Source of the DNA: Schizophyllum amplum
Taxonomy: Eukaryota > Basidiomycota > Agaricomycetes > Agaricales > Schizophyllaceae
Direction: 5' to 3'
NCBI GenBank assembly: GCA_007026445.1
Contig: VDMD01000085.1
Location: 1-64,000, forward strand
Length of the DNA stretch: 64,000 nt
Below are positions 37,054 through 49,506 of this stretch, one piece after another. How positions within the stretch are numbered: the stretch's first letter is position 1; each line of letters starts with the position of its first letter. The notes under the pieces are model-generated. The model was not told the DNA's origin and searched no databases. It was given only the letters and a program-made list of their open reading frames with translations. The position numbers and the translations under genes are program-made.

Positions 37054-38354
37054 GGTGGTGCGCGTCAAGAGACGTGCACGGTGTCCAAGCTGCTGGTTCG
37101 CTGGTGCCGGGGCGGGCGGCGATCGCGAGCGGGTGTAGCCGACGGCGACGGAGGGCTAGTGTGAACGTTCGGAGTTCGGCGTCGCGCAAGACACCAGTCT
37201 GAACAAGGGGAACGCGGAGGGGCGCGCGGGCGACGTGTTGGTGGACAAAGGCGGGAAAACGTCCGTCTTTTTGTACGCGACGGCAAGAAGCAAAGAGAAC
37301 TCAAACTGATTGACGAAGTTGCTGCGCTCGACGCAATTTCCCACGCACTCGCTATGCGTGTCAATAATAGCTGGCAACCCCTCGCGTCGCTGTGTACTCG
37401 GTGGTAGGAGGAGGAGACGAGTCCTTGCGATATGGTCCACACCGAAATTCGCTAGACGTACCTCTCGTCGCACATGTCTACCACACAGAGCGGGACCGGT
37501 TTACCGTCCTCCCAGGCGAACGCGACATCGATACCAGGTCGATACAGACAAGCAACATGATCATCGCACAACATTCTACGCATACATACACGCGGATCAG
37601 CTACAGACTTCGGGCTATAAAACGTCGTGGGAACCGCAACTTCCGCGGAGACAAAGACCGTGAGGTATATAGCTGCTATATAGTCGTCAGCACATGGGTC
37701 GTATGTGTGTGAAGGAAGGGATGGGACGGTGGGGTAGCGCCTCAGCCTCGCCTTTATCTCTACATCCACACCCTGCCGTCTAGCCCGAGAGCCAGACGCC
37801 CTCCACGCGAGGGATCTCGAAAGACGGGGTGTGTGATTTTACCAGGTTTTTCTTCGTCGGCGATGGGATGGTCGGGAACGAGTGAATGGATGTCATTGCT
37901 CACCTGGAGGAAGTTCACGCCATACAGATAGCGCAGCAAGAAGAGAAGGCAAGCGTCAGGATACGGATAATTGGAGCATGGGATGGGGAGGGAGAGGTTG
38001 GGGAAGGGGGAATGTCGGATATCTTAGGTGATCCTGCGTCCTCAGTCCTCAACCAGAGGGAAGACCATCGGCAAAGATTGTTTTACAGAATCCGAGATCG
38101 CTCTACGACGTTTGTCTGGACCGTCCTTCCTTGGATTGCATACGAGATGCGGAGGAAAGACAGTAATTGGACGCCGATGATTATGGTAAAGAGAAAGCTT
38201 CGCGCTCGAGAAAAATTTAAGGACGTGCGCCCCGGCAGATCCCGGTCGGCCCGTGCTGCCGCTGACTAATCCCGATCAGCGGCGAGACGGACGACCTGCT
38301 CGCGATCAGACACGCCTTCCACCAAAAACAAGCTTGCCGTCGTCGTCGCGTACG
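37054..38354. other. Intergenic region between divergent transporter and MRP51
   Basis: 1.3 kb holding two divergent promoters. An open frame at 37886-38269 (127 codons, rich in Glu/Arg) has no recognisable domain and lies just upstream of MRP51; I do not call it. An AT-rich patch sits at 38208-38222. Confidence 0.5.
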
Positions 38355-40556
38355 ATGGCCAATGCTGTCTCGTCGTCGTCCGTGAAGACAGTCGTCTCGG
38401 CGGGCGCGTCTTCGCCGTTCGCCGAGCTCCTCCGCCGCTCGCGCTTCGCCTCATTCGACCCGTACGTTCGCCAGACATACGTCGCGACGCAGAGCCACGC
38501 CCAGCGCGGCAACTATGGCCTCAAGAGGAACATCAACTTGAAGCAGAAGAACTCGGCCATCAGCTTGAAGAGCTTTGACGAGCGCGCGGCGTACACGAAC
38601 TGGACGCCGGCAGAGTCCAACGCCCGCTTCATCCGCCAGTTCGACGAGCTGCATGTCAGCCCCCAGCCTGCGCAGAACCGAACATGGGCGAACTACATCG
38701 GAACGACCAACCAGTTGCACTGGCTCATTGACTCCGAGGCGTCCCCAGGCGAAGGTCTCACCTACGAGGCGGCTCCCCCGCAGCCCAGGTATGGCAAGGG
38801 CGGAAAGTACGGCGGCTCCCGCCCGACCCCGAACGCCATCGAGCATGCATCCCTTGCCGTCCCCAACCTCACCGCCATGAAGCCCCGTCAATTCCGCACC
38901 TTCATCAACCGCCTCCGCGACGCCCGCCCCGAGTTCCGCGAGTACATGGACGAGCTCGCAGACGCGCCGCGCGAGCGCTATGACGTCCTCTCGAAGAAGC
39001 GCGCCGCTGGGGAGCGCCTCACCGCCAACGAGGTCGACTTCCTCGACCGCTACCGCGACTTCGCGCAGCAGCCGCTGCTCAGTCTCGCGCAGAACCCCTC
39101 AGCCGACCACCGGGCACGCTTCCTCGGTGAGCGCACACGCGCCGAGTTCGCGGACAGCACGCAGCACAAGATCGAGCAGCAGCCACATCGTGTCGGTGGT
39201 CTCAACTACGCGCACCCGACGCCCATCGAGACGCTCGCGTACACGCGCCCGCGCCCCGGTTTCGTCCTCCAGCCCTCGACCTCGAAGCAAATGCAGCGCG
39301 CGGAGGAGGGCGCGGCGGCTAACTTTGTCGCTGGCTTCGCAGGCATGACTGCCCTGCTGCGCAGCTCGAACGCCGAAGGGAAGAAGCCGCTTCTGCGCCA
39401 GACCTCGCGCTACGATCGCACGCTTACCCCTGTGCTCGACCGCGAGCACCTCGCGGAGTCCATGGCGCTCATGCGCGTCGTCCCGCAGATGGTCAGCCTC
39501 TCGCGTCCGCCACGGGTTGTGGGCAAGACGACGGAGGAGCTGGACATGGTCGACTTGCAGGCGACGGTCACCGCCAACGTCGACCCGGCGCGCAACTTCC
39601 GCAATGGAAACACGTTCACGCCCGCATCGCCCTCGTACGTCGCTGCGCGATCAGACGCGGACATGCAGGCTGAACTCGCGGCGCGCGCCGCCACGATCGA
39701 GTTCCATAGCCTAAAGGCGGAGGTGCCAGCGCAGAGGAAGACGGATCAGGCTGTGACGAGGGGGCCGAATCCTCTTATTCCCCGGGCGGTCGCGAAGCAG
39801 GACCTCACCGCCGACCAGTGGCTTGAGCTCGCCGAGGCGCTCTCGGAAGCGGACAGCCCGCTCGACCGTTTGCTCATCTTGCTCGGCGAGGAGGGTGCCG
39901 CGCGCGCCATGGACCGCGCCGCCGTGCCTCTTCAGACCGAGCTCGCCAACGTGCCGGTGGACGCTGAGGTCGAGGAGCCCGTGGTGGAGATGGAGCAGCT
40001 CAAGGAGGAGGAGTTGCAGGAGGCGGACGGTGCGGAGGAGGCGACGGAGCTCGCGGCGGATGCGCTGAGTCCTGAGTTCGCGGCCACGCTCGCGCAGGCG
40101 ATGCTTGCGGAGCTGGCGGAGATGTACACTCCCGCGCTCGTGGGCGCTGTGCTCGAGGGCAAGGAGACCGGCGCGCAGCTGCTCGAGTCGATGCGCGCGT
40201 TGGTGGAGGCGGGGCCCGTGCAGCCGGCGGGCGATGCTGTGTCGATGGAGAAAGTCAAGGGCAAGATGGCGCGCTTTATTTCGCGGGAGCGGGAGGCGGG
40301 GCAGCTCGTGCAGGATGCGTTCTCCCTCCGGGATGCGGACGAGCGCGTGAAGGGGCGCTTCTGGACGCCACCGAGTGCGGCGCGGGGAGCGGGTGCTGCA
40401 GCGACCCCGGCTGCTGGGCGCGGGCGCAGCAATACCTGGACGGACTCACTGTCTGCACCGCAGGCGAGTGCGAAGGACATGCAGCAGGAGAGGGCCAGCG
40501 TGTTGAGTGCGCTCGACAAGATCCTTAGCCAGGTGACGCACAGGAGCAGGCGTTGA
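38355..40556 (+). CDS. MRP51: Mitochondrial small-subunit ribosomal protein MRP51
   Basis: A single exon of 733 residues from ATG 38355 (MANAVSSSS). The frame is open 102 nt further upstream, but family members start close to this point. Fungal Mrp51 (bS1m) belongs to the mitoribosomal small subunit and supports translation of mitochondrial mRNAs through their 5' leaders. The N-terminal signature SPFAELLRRSRFASFDP, YGLKRNINLKQK, SLKSFDERAAYTNW and ESNARFIRQFDEL is clear. The LNYAHPTPIETLAY block follows near residue 295. The last 200 residues are Ala/Glu-rich and less conserved. Confidence 0.9.
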   Translation: MANAVSSSSVKTVVSAGASSPFAELLRRSRFASFDPYVRQTYVATQSHAQRGNYGLKRNINLKQKNSAISLKSFDERAAYTNWTPAESNARFIRQFDELHVSPQPAQNRTWANYIGTTNQLHWLIDSEASPGEGLTYEAAPPQPRYGKGGKYGGSRPTPNAIEHASLAVPNLTAMKPRQFRTFINRLRDARPEFREYMDELADAPRERYDVLSKKRAAGERLTANEVDFLDRYRDFAQQPLLSLAQNPSADHRARFLGERTRAEFADSTQHKIEQQPHRVGGLNYAHPTPIETLAYTRPRPGFVLQPSTSKQMQRAEEGAAANFVAGFAGMTALLRSSNAEGKKPLLRQTSRYDRTLTPVLDREHLAESMALMRVVPQMVSLSRPPRVVGKTTEELDMVDLQATVTANVDPARNFRNGNTFTPASPSYVAARSDADMQAELAARAATIEFHSLKAEVPAQRKTDQAVTRGPNPLIPRAVAKQDLTADQWLELAEALSEADSPLDRLLILLGEEGAARAMDRAAVPLQTELANVPVDAEVEEPVVEMEQLKEEELQEADGAEEATELAADALSPEFAATLAQAMLAELAEMYTPALVGAVLEGKETGAQLLESMRALVEAGPVQPAGDAVSMEKVKGKMARFISREREAGQLVQDAFSLRDADERVKGRFWTPPSAARGAGAAATPAAGRGRSNTWTDSLSAPQASAKDMQQERASVLSALDKILSQVTHRSRR

Positions 40557-41188
40557 TGATATACTCTACTCACCGTAGCTTACTTGCAATGGCGATGCGT
40601 AAGCCATGATAATAGATGGCACGAACCACTTCTCGATGACAACCTAGGCTCACATGCGGCGATCTCAATGCGATGAACTACCTGTGAACTACTGACTGGA
40701 AAGCCGGTTCCGACTCTCCGGCCTTGCCTTGCGGACTATGGGTCGGCGCAAGGTTAGTGAGTTTGAAGTGGCGGACAGTCACTATTATCACTGGCGAGCC
40801 CCGGCGGATGGCGAGTCGACGTCGAGCCCGAGAATCAATATCATTATGAACCCTTACATGTACAGTGTATACACTGAGTTGCATAGTTTTGCCCGGGCAT
40901 TACCCGGGCAAAACAACGTGACGTGCTCACGTGCCGGCACGTCGTCGCGAATCGATTCAACTCAATCAAGCTTCGAGCTTTGACATACTTGTCCTTGTCA
41001 GCTTGACTTCCGTTGCTCCGAATGCTACGTTCCTAGTGATAGTCTTGATTGCTTCGATATACCTATCGAAAGACCCTGCAAGGCAAGGTACTGAAGAAAT
41101 GCTCGAAGTCCAGGCTGATATGCAACTATAGTTACGCTCTTTACACTGCTTCATGAATCTTGGTTTGCGTACATTGAACCGGGGAAAA
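40557..41188. other. Convergent intergenic region with palindromes
   Basis: 632 bp between converging stops, containing three perfect palindromes (listed separately). No coding exon is seen. Confidence 0.6.
40863..40942. repeat. Cluster of three perfect palindromes
   Basis: Within 80 bp: CAGTGTATACACTG (40863-40876), a 12-bp inverted repeat GTTTTGCCCGGG/CCCGGGCAAAAC around a 5-base loop (40886-40914), and ACGTGCCGGCACGT (40929-40942). As RNA on either strand the middle one forms a strong 12-bp stem, which could act as a terminator or 3'-end structure; it may also be the end of a small inverted-repeat element. Confidence 0.8.
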
Positions 41189-43032
41189 TCAAAGCATCAG
41201 CCTCATCGGCGCCAGCACCTGCCCCACCGGCGACATGGCTCGGTGGCCCATAGCTGGCGAGAGTGCACGGTGCCCTGGGGCCGGACGTGCAAATGGGCGA
41301 GGTGACAAGGGCTGCGGCTCATGGGGAGGCGACGACGGTGGCGCGCATGGTGAGCAAGGCCGCAAAACGTATGGGGAGGTGTCGTGCGCTGCACTTCGCG
41401 ACATTGATGAAGGAGGCAACGCTACCACACGCGGCGATGCGCGTGAGACGGCACGGGAGGATGTTGATTGGCCCATAGCTGTATGCGGCGCATGTGGTGG
41501 TAGTGTGTGTGGCACCGTGGGCACAATCATGTGTGGCACAGTCGGCGGAAGGGCATGATGAGGCAGCGGTGTCGGTTGACCATCGCGCGATGACTTCGGT
41601 AGAAGATCAAGCATCGCAATTGGCGGTAACGAGAAGGACCTGGCCGACGACAACAAGCGCTGCCTAGATGGGGGCAACATGTGCTCCCTTGACGATGGTA
41701 AGGGCGACAGGGATTGCTCCATACTTCTTGGCGAAACGCAACGCACGTCGAGGTTGTGGGACGATGGGCGCCGATGTGCAAACGATGAGAAGGACGGCGG
41801 TAGGAGACTTGTCGTCGAGTAAGGTGAGAGGGACGGGCCGCCCGGCGCCACAAGGGGAGGCAAGACCACCGGCGACGACGGGAAGGAAGCAGAATGCCAT
41901 ACGAGATATTCCAGAGGCGGTGTGGGCAAACAGGCGCCGTCTAGTGATCTCACACGAGCGAGAGGCTCTACAGCCGCTAATGCCGGATCGGTCACAGAGG
42001 ATGAGACGCGCCTGCGCTTACTTCGGCGCGAAGGCGACCCTCCCGAGTCAGGCGATAAAGGCAGAGGCGGACGGCGAGGCTCATCGTCTGCATCCGCCTC
42101 ACCGCGCCTCCTCTTCGTTGGCGGTGGCGGCGGCGGCGCTTCGTCCATGGGCTCGGACTTGAACATCGCTACATCGTCACTTTGCATCATTGTGAGTTTT
42201 CATCTCGGCATGACCATCCCAGCGACTCACGTTGACATCGGAGATAGTAGAGGCTGCAGACCTTGCTCCTCGGGTTCGCGCTTCACGCGAACGGCGCTTC
42301 TGAACTGGGTTCAGCACTCGCAGAAACAATCGAAGGATCAACAGCAGGCTCACGGGATCACATTTTCTGCGCTCGAGCGTGCCACCCGGTCTTCCGCGTT
42401 CCCACAATCAGTGGGTGCCATGCCCTGATCTCGCGTAGTCTCTTGCGACCGCGCGCGTTGTGCCGCTTTTGGGTTGTAGAATATCGATGCCGGCGATTCG
42501 CGTGGCGGGACCCAGAAGGGGAGCGAGCTGAACCCGGGGTGTGCGGACGGGTCCGTGTGTGGCACATATTCGATGCGGGGGCTTTCCGCTCGCTCTGCAA
42601 GACGTTGCTGCAGACTGCTGAACTCGGCCTCGTCTTGTAGCTCTGGCGTCGGTGTCCGGCTCTTCTCATTCTCCAGCTGCGCGAGTCGGAGGAAGAGCTC
42701 TGCGCTGTGCGAGACGGCATCCGAGGGCGGAGGTGGCTCGAGGATGGCCATTGGCGGACGCCCGCTCGGAGTTGACCAACGACAGCTGTTCGGGTGAGGG
42801 GGCAGCGTGTCCAGGTTAAGGGGCGGAGACGCATCGGACACAGGGGGTCTACTAGCGAGTAGTTTAGTTTAACATGCCACCAGTCAAGACTTTGCACGTA
42901 CGACGAACGAGACCAGGCATCGCGAGAGCTGTCCTGGTCCGATGCATGGTCCGAGCGCTTGTAAGAGGCGTGGAGGAGTGGCAGAGCGAAGCAGTAGGAA
43001 GCGGTATCGCACGAGGGTGACTGGCGCGCCAT
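41189..43032 (-). CDS. Hypothetical Pro/Ser-rich nuclear-type protein
   Basis: Four exons (42902-43032, 42354-42851, 42231-42299, 41189-42179) encode 562 residues. All junctions keep the frame, and the start MARQSPSCDT is the likeliest ATG. The protein is mostly low complexity, with Pro, Ser and His tracts. There is one short helical stretch (AELFLRLAQLENEKSR, around residue 82) and a basic patch RRSKRRRV that fits a nuclear-localisation signal. Two psiKxE-like motifs, VKREPE and FKSEP, could be SUMO sites, which is typical of transcription regulators. No DNA-binding domain is seen, so no function is assigned. Confidence 0.6.
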
Positions 43033-46000
43033 ACAGGATGCTTCGAGCAGGTTGGGAAGGAAAGTCAACAGTGTACGCGATCACTACGCGTCGTCGTCGG
43101 TTGGCGTGCGGCACAGGACGATGCTCGGTTGTTAGTCGCGGATCTGGGAAAGAGAAGGGAAAGAGCACAAGGCCGGGGTGGCCACGTACTTATACCGTTA
43201 CGGCGCCGGGTCTCAGGCCGCCGGGTGGCTTGCATCGCAACTTCAACGATCAGCCATCGCCGGTCGGAGGCAGCGCGTCGCGCTGTCGCAGGCACCCGTT
43301 GCGGTGATCGCCGTGCAAGATGAACCTCGGCGTCGTCCGCGGCACGTGCGCATGATTCCGAGGCTATTTTGCTTCCGCTGGTCGTCAGCTGGCTTTGTTC
43401 TGCTTTCGCTGGGTGCGGCGTGCTACCGAACACCAAGGCGCCACAGAATGGGAAGGCATTTGCGCGGCCCCCGGCCTCTAAGGCGGACAAAGGGCGGCCA
43501 TGGGTGCGCGAGGACATCATAGAGTCTGAGATGCGCAAGCCCGCACGCAGGATGGTTGCGTGGATGTATCCGATATGGAAGGTTCGCTCGGGGAGAACGA
43601 CACGGTGGCGCGGCATCATCCGTGAGCTGACGGCACCTTCCGGTTTTGGACAGTGGCGTCGGCAAATGCCGTCCCTGCGGGCTCGCCTTGCGCCTGGTGG
43701 CCAGGATATAGCCGCCACAGCGAGCAAGCTGGAGGCACAGCTAGGCTACAGCGAGCAAGCCGCAGCCAACGACCAGCTTCTGAATTCTGTGGGACGCCAC
43801 TACCACGGCAACAGCATCGGAAATGAAGTGCATGTGCCGCCGTCGGTGATGAGCATGGCCCTCGAGGGCGGCAACGGTGGCGAGCGAGGAGCCTCCATTC
43901 GAGCTTTCGGTCGTTGCCGACAGGCTTGAAGTTATTTGACTACCGCTGCCCGCCGCGTAATCGGACACTGGACTACTTTGCCCAATCCCATCGTTCAGTC
44001 CACTGCTGAATACTGATTTATTACCAAACGGAAAAGGAACTCATGGCGTTTCTTCGTCCTCGGCGCGCGCGGGGTGGCATCGTACTAGTGTGATGACACC
44101 GTTCTATTGTCCGTGACATCGCAGGTTTGCTATGTACCACTTGGATTAAGTACTCGGAGAAGGACTATGGCGAGGAAGGGTTTGCAGCATAGTCCTTCTT
44201 CGCAGTTCGATACATACGTTCGGCGGGCTTCGCTGCAGTGCAAGCTTGGCATTTTGTACGTTTATGTACTCTATAGCAGCTCTGCGCGTGGTTGAAAAGG
44301 CATGCATTCCGTACGTGTGACGACTGATGTGGAGAACGCCGGAATCTCAGCTCGAGCCCGGAACGAGTCCCGGAACGCGTCGCACGCCGAAGTTGAGGGT
44401 GAAGGTCGTAGCCCGGAAACGCAGCGCGTGCTACGAACACATCGGTGGCTCACGGGGACACGAGCACCCTGTGCCACCCGCGGAACGTGATCCATGTCGA
44501 ATGAAAACGGCACTGATGAGCATTCAGTAAAGTCGCGCACGACGACCTATCCAGCCGACGTATAGAATGGCTATTCAGTGGACGCACATGTAGTAGCGTC
44601 GGCGCCAGCGTTTCGCAGCTTCGCCGACATTCGGAGTACCCGTCCATCCTTCTGTACACACCAGGTCCACGCTTCTCCGTCGCTTCCCCGTCATACTGCC
44701 ACTCAATACTGATGGAAGGTCGTGTGGGGTCCCGGTCATCAGTAGATGTTGTGGTCTGCGCGTGAGATGTGCGTGAGGTCGTGACGAGACCGGTGCACCT
44801 GAGAAACAGGAAACTTGCTCGCGAGGTCATAGAACGTGCCGTGCGAAATAGACGCCTTGCCATGCGAAGGTGGACGATCGCGGACTGAAGATCGAGATTC
44901 TTTTCATGGCGAGATTGGGCGTCCTGTAGGTGCACGAGTCTGAAAAATATGAACAACTGGCTGCCGCGCCAGACCGACCGCACACGAGCGAGCCTATACA
45001 GCCCAGTACTGCCGTCATTTAATCACCGGCAAATGTTTTGAAGAAGGCTCTCCTAACGTCTGCATTCCGTATAGCCCGCGCACTTGATGCGCACCTGATA
45101 TTCGTCTGCGGGATGAAGCTGCAGCGCGTCGGCGGGCCGCGAGTATGTGGAACGCCCCGGCGGGCCGCGAATTCAAGGCTCATGTGAGCAGACTGAGAAG
45201 ACGTAGGAGCACCACAACGCGGTGGGATACGTTTAGTGACTGAATGGCTCTGAATGGGCTGACGGACGGACGGAGGGGAACTTGAGCCATGTCGGCCTCG
45301 GACGTCCTTGGAGATGTCTACCAAGGCCAGCGTGTAAATGCGCTCCTTAAATTATATTAGCATGAATTTATTGCAGCGGGCTGTACCGACGCTGTCCCAA
45401 TAGATAAGAGACTCACCATCGGACCTGGCTGTCGCGACAGGCCTCCTTCGGACAGTCAAAACGAAGGGATACAGATTCGATGAAGGCGAGTCGAACGAGG
45501 ATCCACGCCCTTGTCGGGCGCCTCAGTTCCGAGGTCTTCGAAGCTGACTCCAAGATCAAGTGTTCGACGGTGACGCGGACGCACGTCGCAGGTGCGGCGA
45601 CGCGAGGCGTGCCGCGTATCGACGCTGTATAGCCTGTATGGGTCGCGCATCAGCCCGACAATCTCACCTATGCTTGAGAAAGATCATAACTCACCCCCAA
45701 CTGGGTCCTGACCGATTGACCGCGCCTACATCACCATACGGAGACAGCGGGCTATAAGTGCCCGGACTGGACTAAATTGAACGGCTTGTGCATGGGACGA
45801 TCCGCTTGTACAATTACGGCCTTGCGTTTAGGGTTAGCAAAATCACGTGGTCTTAGAGTTAGGACACTCGGTCACGTGTCGTTCGACTTACACCTTAAGG
45901 CATTAGCGTTGGACGTTGCTGGAATGAATCAAGGGCAGTATGGTTTCTGTCTTGGCACTACCTTTGGGATGGGTGTGTGATGTATGTGAGCGTCAGGTGG

Positions 46001-49000
46001 GCAGACAGTGACAAACAAGCACAAACACAGGCAAGTGTTCGCGGGGTGAATGGGAGGACAGAACCATGGCACCAAGTAGTATTTCAGGTAGTGGGTGTTG
46101 GCCTTTGGTGAGACATGTCGTGGACGGTACATAACACGGAGTGCGTGAGTGAACAGGGAGAGATGCTATTAGAGCCTTAGAGGGAGGCGACAGGGCGGAG
46201 GGACAAGAGGGCCGAGAACTTAGAAGGGAAGATCTGGAGTAAGTGTATGCCAGTAGACGGTCAAAGTATGAGTCCGGGCAAGAGAAGCCTCCGACTGTGC
46301 AGCCAAATACTGGGCGATGCGGCACCCCCCTTCCCACGCCAATGCAGCGCCCTCCCAGGGCGAGCCCTCGTAACCACCTTCGCCGCCGTCTGCTCCCGCC
46401 ATAGCGCCCGAATCACAGACGAGGGATAACGCAAATTTCCAGAGTGTCGGTCGATTGGTATGCTGAGCTTGCCGCGGACGTCAGCACGCCGTCTGTGGAC
46501 CGGATGCCTTTGTTCGCGCCGCGCGGACGCCGACGTGTGGCCTCACGCACAACTGCAAGGCGCGCGCGCCGGCCTCGCCTAACGTCAATTGTTCACTGCA
46601 CGAGCCTTTGCGCCGCTGGGACCGTTGTCAGTATGGTACAAGCCCTAAGTCAAGATGTCCCTCAATCACGGAGACAAACTACGATGTGCCAACGTACCTA
46701 GGGACAAGAATGCACCGTCTACGGTAGAAACCGTATGCTAAAGGACCGGGACGAGTGCGAAAAGGACGAGGACAGGCGTGTCAAAATCGCACGCCGGAAG
46801 GCTATATTACTTTGGAAGTTGAAGGCCTGCGGGATATTCGTCAGCATTTCCCCAGCTCACATTCATGCAAAATGTATTTACCGTTCCCGCGACTTCGACC
46901 TCAACTTATTCAAGTAGATGGGTGAATTGCAAGGGCTTGAACGACTGTGAAGAAAAGCCCAATGGCACGTTTTGAGAGTCGACAGGAACATGGCAAAGGC
47001 CATGGAGGTTGTAAAGTGTCTGTAGAGTGAATGAACGCACCTAGCGGAGTACACAGCGGTACCGCGCGCCGCTCGCCATTCCAAATCCCTTTCCAACACC
47101 CCATACCCGTCGAAACAGTCCTCGAGCCTTCCCGCGCAGATTATTCGAGCTTGCAGTTCATTTTACATTGTTTGCGGCCCGGAGCGTCGCTAGGATTGCC
47201 TTGAAATGAACAGCGGAGGAAATCAAGTGAACGAGGCACATACGGCGACGGGCGTGAGCGGGGTGTTGCCACGACGTAGGCGGGCGGCGAGGTCCGGGCG
47301 AGGTCCACGACGGCACAGTGAGCGGAACGCGCTACAAGGAATTTGGTAGCAGCATGTAAGTACAAGAAGTGTATCGTTGTGAAGCACTGAACTCACATGT
47401 ACGACAGCACTAGGCGCCCCTCGTGTTCGTCGCCGCGGCCCGCGGTCGTTCGTAAGAGATTCCAGCGTCAAGCTCGACGAATTGAAGTTTACTTTGCGAG
47501 TATTGCGACGTTCCTACGTCTGTCGAAAGTGGTCCGCTTCGACCGTCATATGCAGTGCACGGGCGAGAGCCGGGGAGTACTGTATTGTCGCACCTAGCAT
47601 TGAAGGCAGGGTATGTCCGAACTAAGGACGTCATGACCCAACGTGAGACGGGTTAGAAAACCCCGTCGAGGGTTTGCCGTAGACGGTGTGCATGTCGGCC
47701 ATGTTGGGTAGAGCGCGCTAATTGATCTGTAAGGTTAGCGAAGTTTCCCACACAAGAGACTTACACTGTAAGCGCGGCATTAATATTGCACTGTCCTTCG
47801 CCGGCGAAGGATGATAGCAAAGGAGAGTGGTGTCGATAGATATACAGGTTACAAGGAAGCATCAGAGAGTGAATATGTAGGCCGCGCAAGCGCTCTCGAG
47901 TCTCCAACTTCGCTCTGAGCTCTCGGACTTCAATGCGGGTACTTACAGCGCAAAACAAACCCGAGTCAGAGGCTACGCTCAAACCAGCAACCATACGACA
48001 TACCTCCCGGCATATCCTGAGCGTGGACATTGATTTGTTGCCGCTCTAAATTGAGGAGGTCGTCCTATCATCGCTCGGCCCTTCGCCGCTGATCAACTCG
48101 CTGAAATGACAAATGTTGATGCGCGAGTTTACTATCATAACAAGGATAATTTACATTTAACAGATGTGTTGTGAGGTGAACGCGTCGGCTTCGTTGTACG
48201 ACGCAAGCAGCCCGTGCACGCAGTAAGGACTCATGATGGTCGAGAGTCGAGAGGAATTTCAACCAAAATTGGATGGACGTCCCCCGGGCCGCTGCGGAGG
48301 TCGGGCCGATGCCGCCGATCGCTGGAGTCTTCGACGACCACTGCCCGAGCGTTCTCTTGTCGACGCTCTCAGGCCTTGTCACGCTGTGGTGTTGCTGTGG
48401 TGTGTACGTGAACGCAGAGTCTTACGTAGAGAAGGCAAACGCTAACATCAGATGCATGTGACGGTAGCGCTAAGTCGTAACTACGGAAGCGTAAGACCAC
48501 GTGACAGAAGTGCAAGCCCACGTGACTTTGCGCAACTCCAATAATTTTGTCCAATGAGGGCACGCATAGCGGGCTTCTCCGAGCGAGAGATAGGCTAGCT
48601 CGAGTGAATGACACTCGGCCTACATAGCCATCGCGTCAACAGGACGTCAATCTCTTCAGCGTTCTCGCCGGCGTCCGGGCTGCCAGCAAGCAATACGCCA
48701 CCCACTTGATCTTCATCAGCACGCTGTTCGCCAACATGGACGCGGTGAACGGCAACATTTACAAAGATGACCAAATAGGTGGATGAACTCACGGTCAACG
48801 GAAGTAGCATTCGCGACTCTCCGTGGGCACTCGCCTGTAAATGGCTCATGATTCACAGCCTGACCGATGTCCAACCCGCCTAATATTTGTCGACTAGAGT
48901 CCTATGCCTGAGGCGTGGTACAGCCCGCCGGTACCAGGTAGAGAGCAACGGCATCTTCATAGCGGAGACAGCGACCAATATGCAGGACGCAAGTGTCGGA

Positions 49001-49506
49001 CGCTTGAGCACTGACAGTTGAAGGACAAGGTCGACGTCGCAAGCAGAACCAAACATACACACACAAATCCCGGGACGGAAGCAAACTCAACGCACGTGGT
49101 CGAGCAAATTTGCACCTACACCTGTTCACAACTGCTTGAGCAAAGCAAGGGCCAGTCCTCCCGGAATCCTGCCATCCCTCGCTCGATACATGAGCCCAAG
49201 AGCATTAGACTATATACAATAACAGACGGCGTAAATAAAGAAGTTGTAGATACATGGAACAGTGTACGTGACATGAGCGCATGAGATATGCAGAGTCGAG
49301 TGACGATTATGCAGAGTCAATGCGGTGGATATCCAGAAAAGCAATCTAGTCATAGGGATGCATGTGTCCGTAGAACGTGAGACTTGCCGTATGCAGGGCA
49401 CGAGAAGACGGAAGTCGTCGTGGGCAGCCCGCCCCGAGTAGTTGTGGCCAGCGACTCCCCCGCGCTCCTTCCTTCCTCCTATCCCATGACTGCTCCTGCC
49501 CTACGT
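43033..49506. other. Gene-poor region
   Basis: About 6.5 kb without a gene I can support. The longest open frames (43369-43929 plus, 43065-43727 minus) overlap on opposite strands and lack clear codon bias or motifs. One exon-like patch lies at 48643-48778 (separate entry). CACGTG hexamers occur at 45844, 45873, 48498, 48519 and 49093. Old, decayed mobile DNA is possible, but no terminal repeats or transposase motifs were seen. Confidence 0.5.
48643..48778 (+). other. Isolated exon-like coding patch
   Basis: A 136-nt open stretch with strong G/C in third positions, flanked by AACAG before and a GT donor after. It codes for a mixed hydrophobic segment including VLAGVRAASKQYATHLIF and FANMDAVNG. 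Neither side joins to another convincing exon, and I do not recognise it. It could be a gene fragment or one exon of a gene I cannot assemble. Confidence 0.3.

Noticed and set aside
37886..38269. 127-codon open frame upstream of MRP51
   Set aside because: No domain, codon use unlike its neighbours, and it overlaps the likely MRP51 promoter.
38253..38354. Upstream extension of MRP51 to 38253
   Set aside because: The added residues are Arg/Pro/Asp-rich with no similarity to the family start; ATG 38355 gives the expected N-terminus.
43369..43929. 186-codon open frame on the plus strand, with a 220-codon frame opposite
   Set aside because: Both strands are open over the same GC-rich stretch, neither shows motifs or splice logic, and such mirror frames are common in GC-rich DNA.
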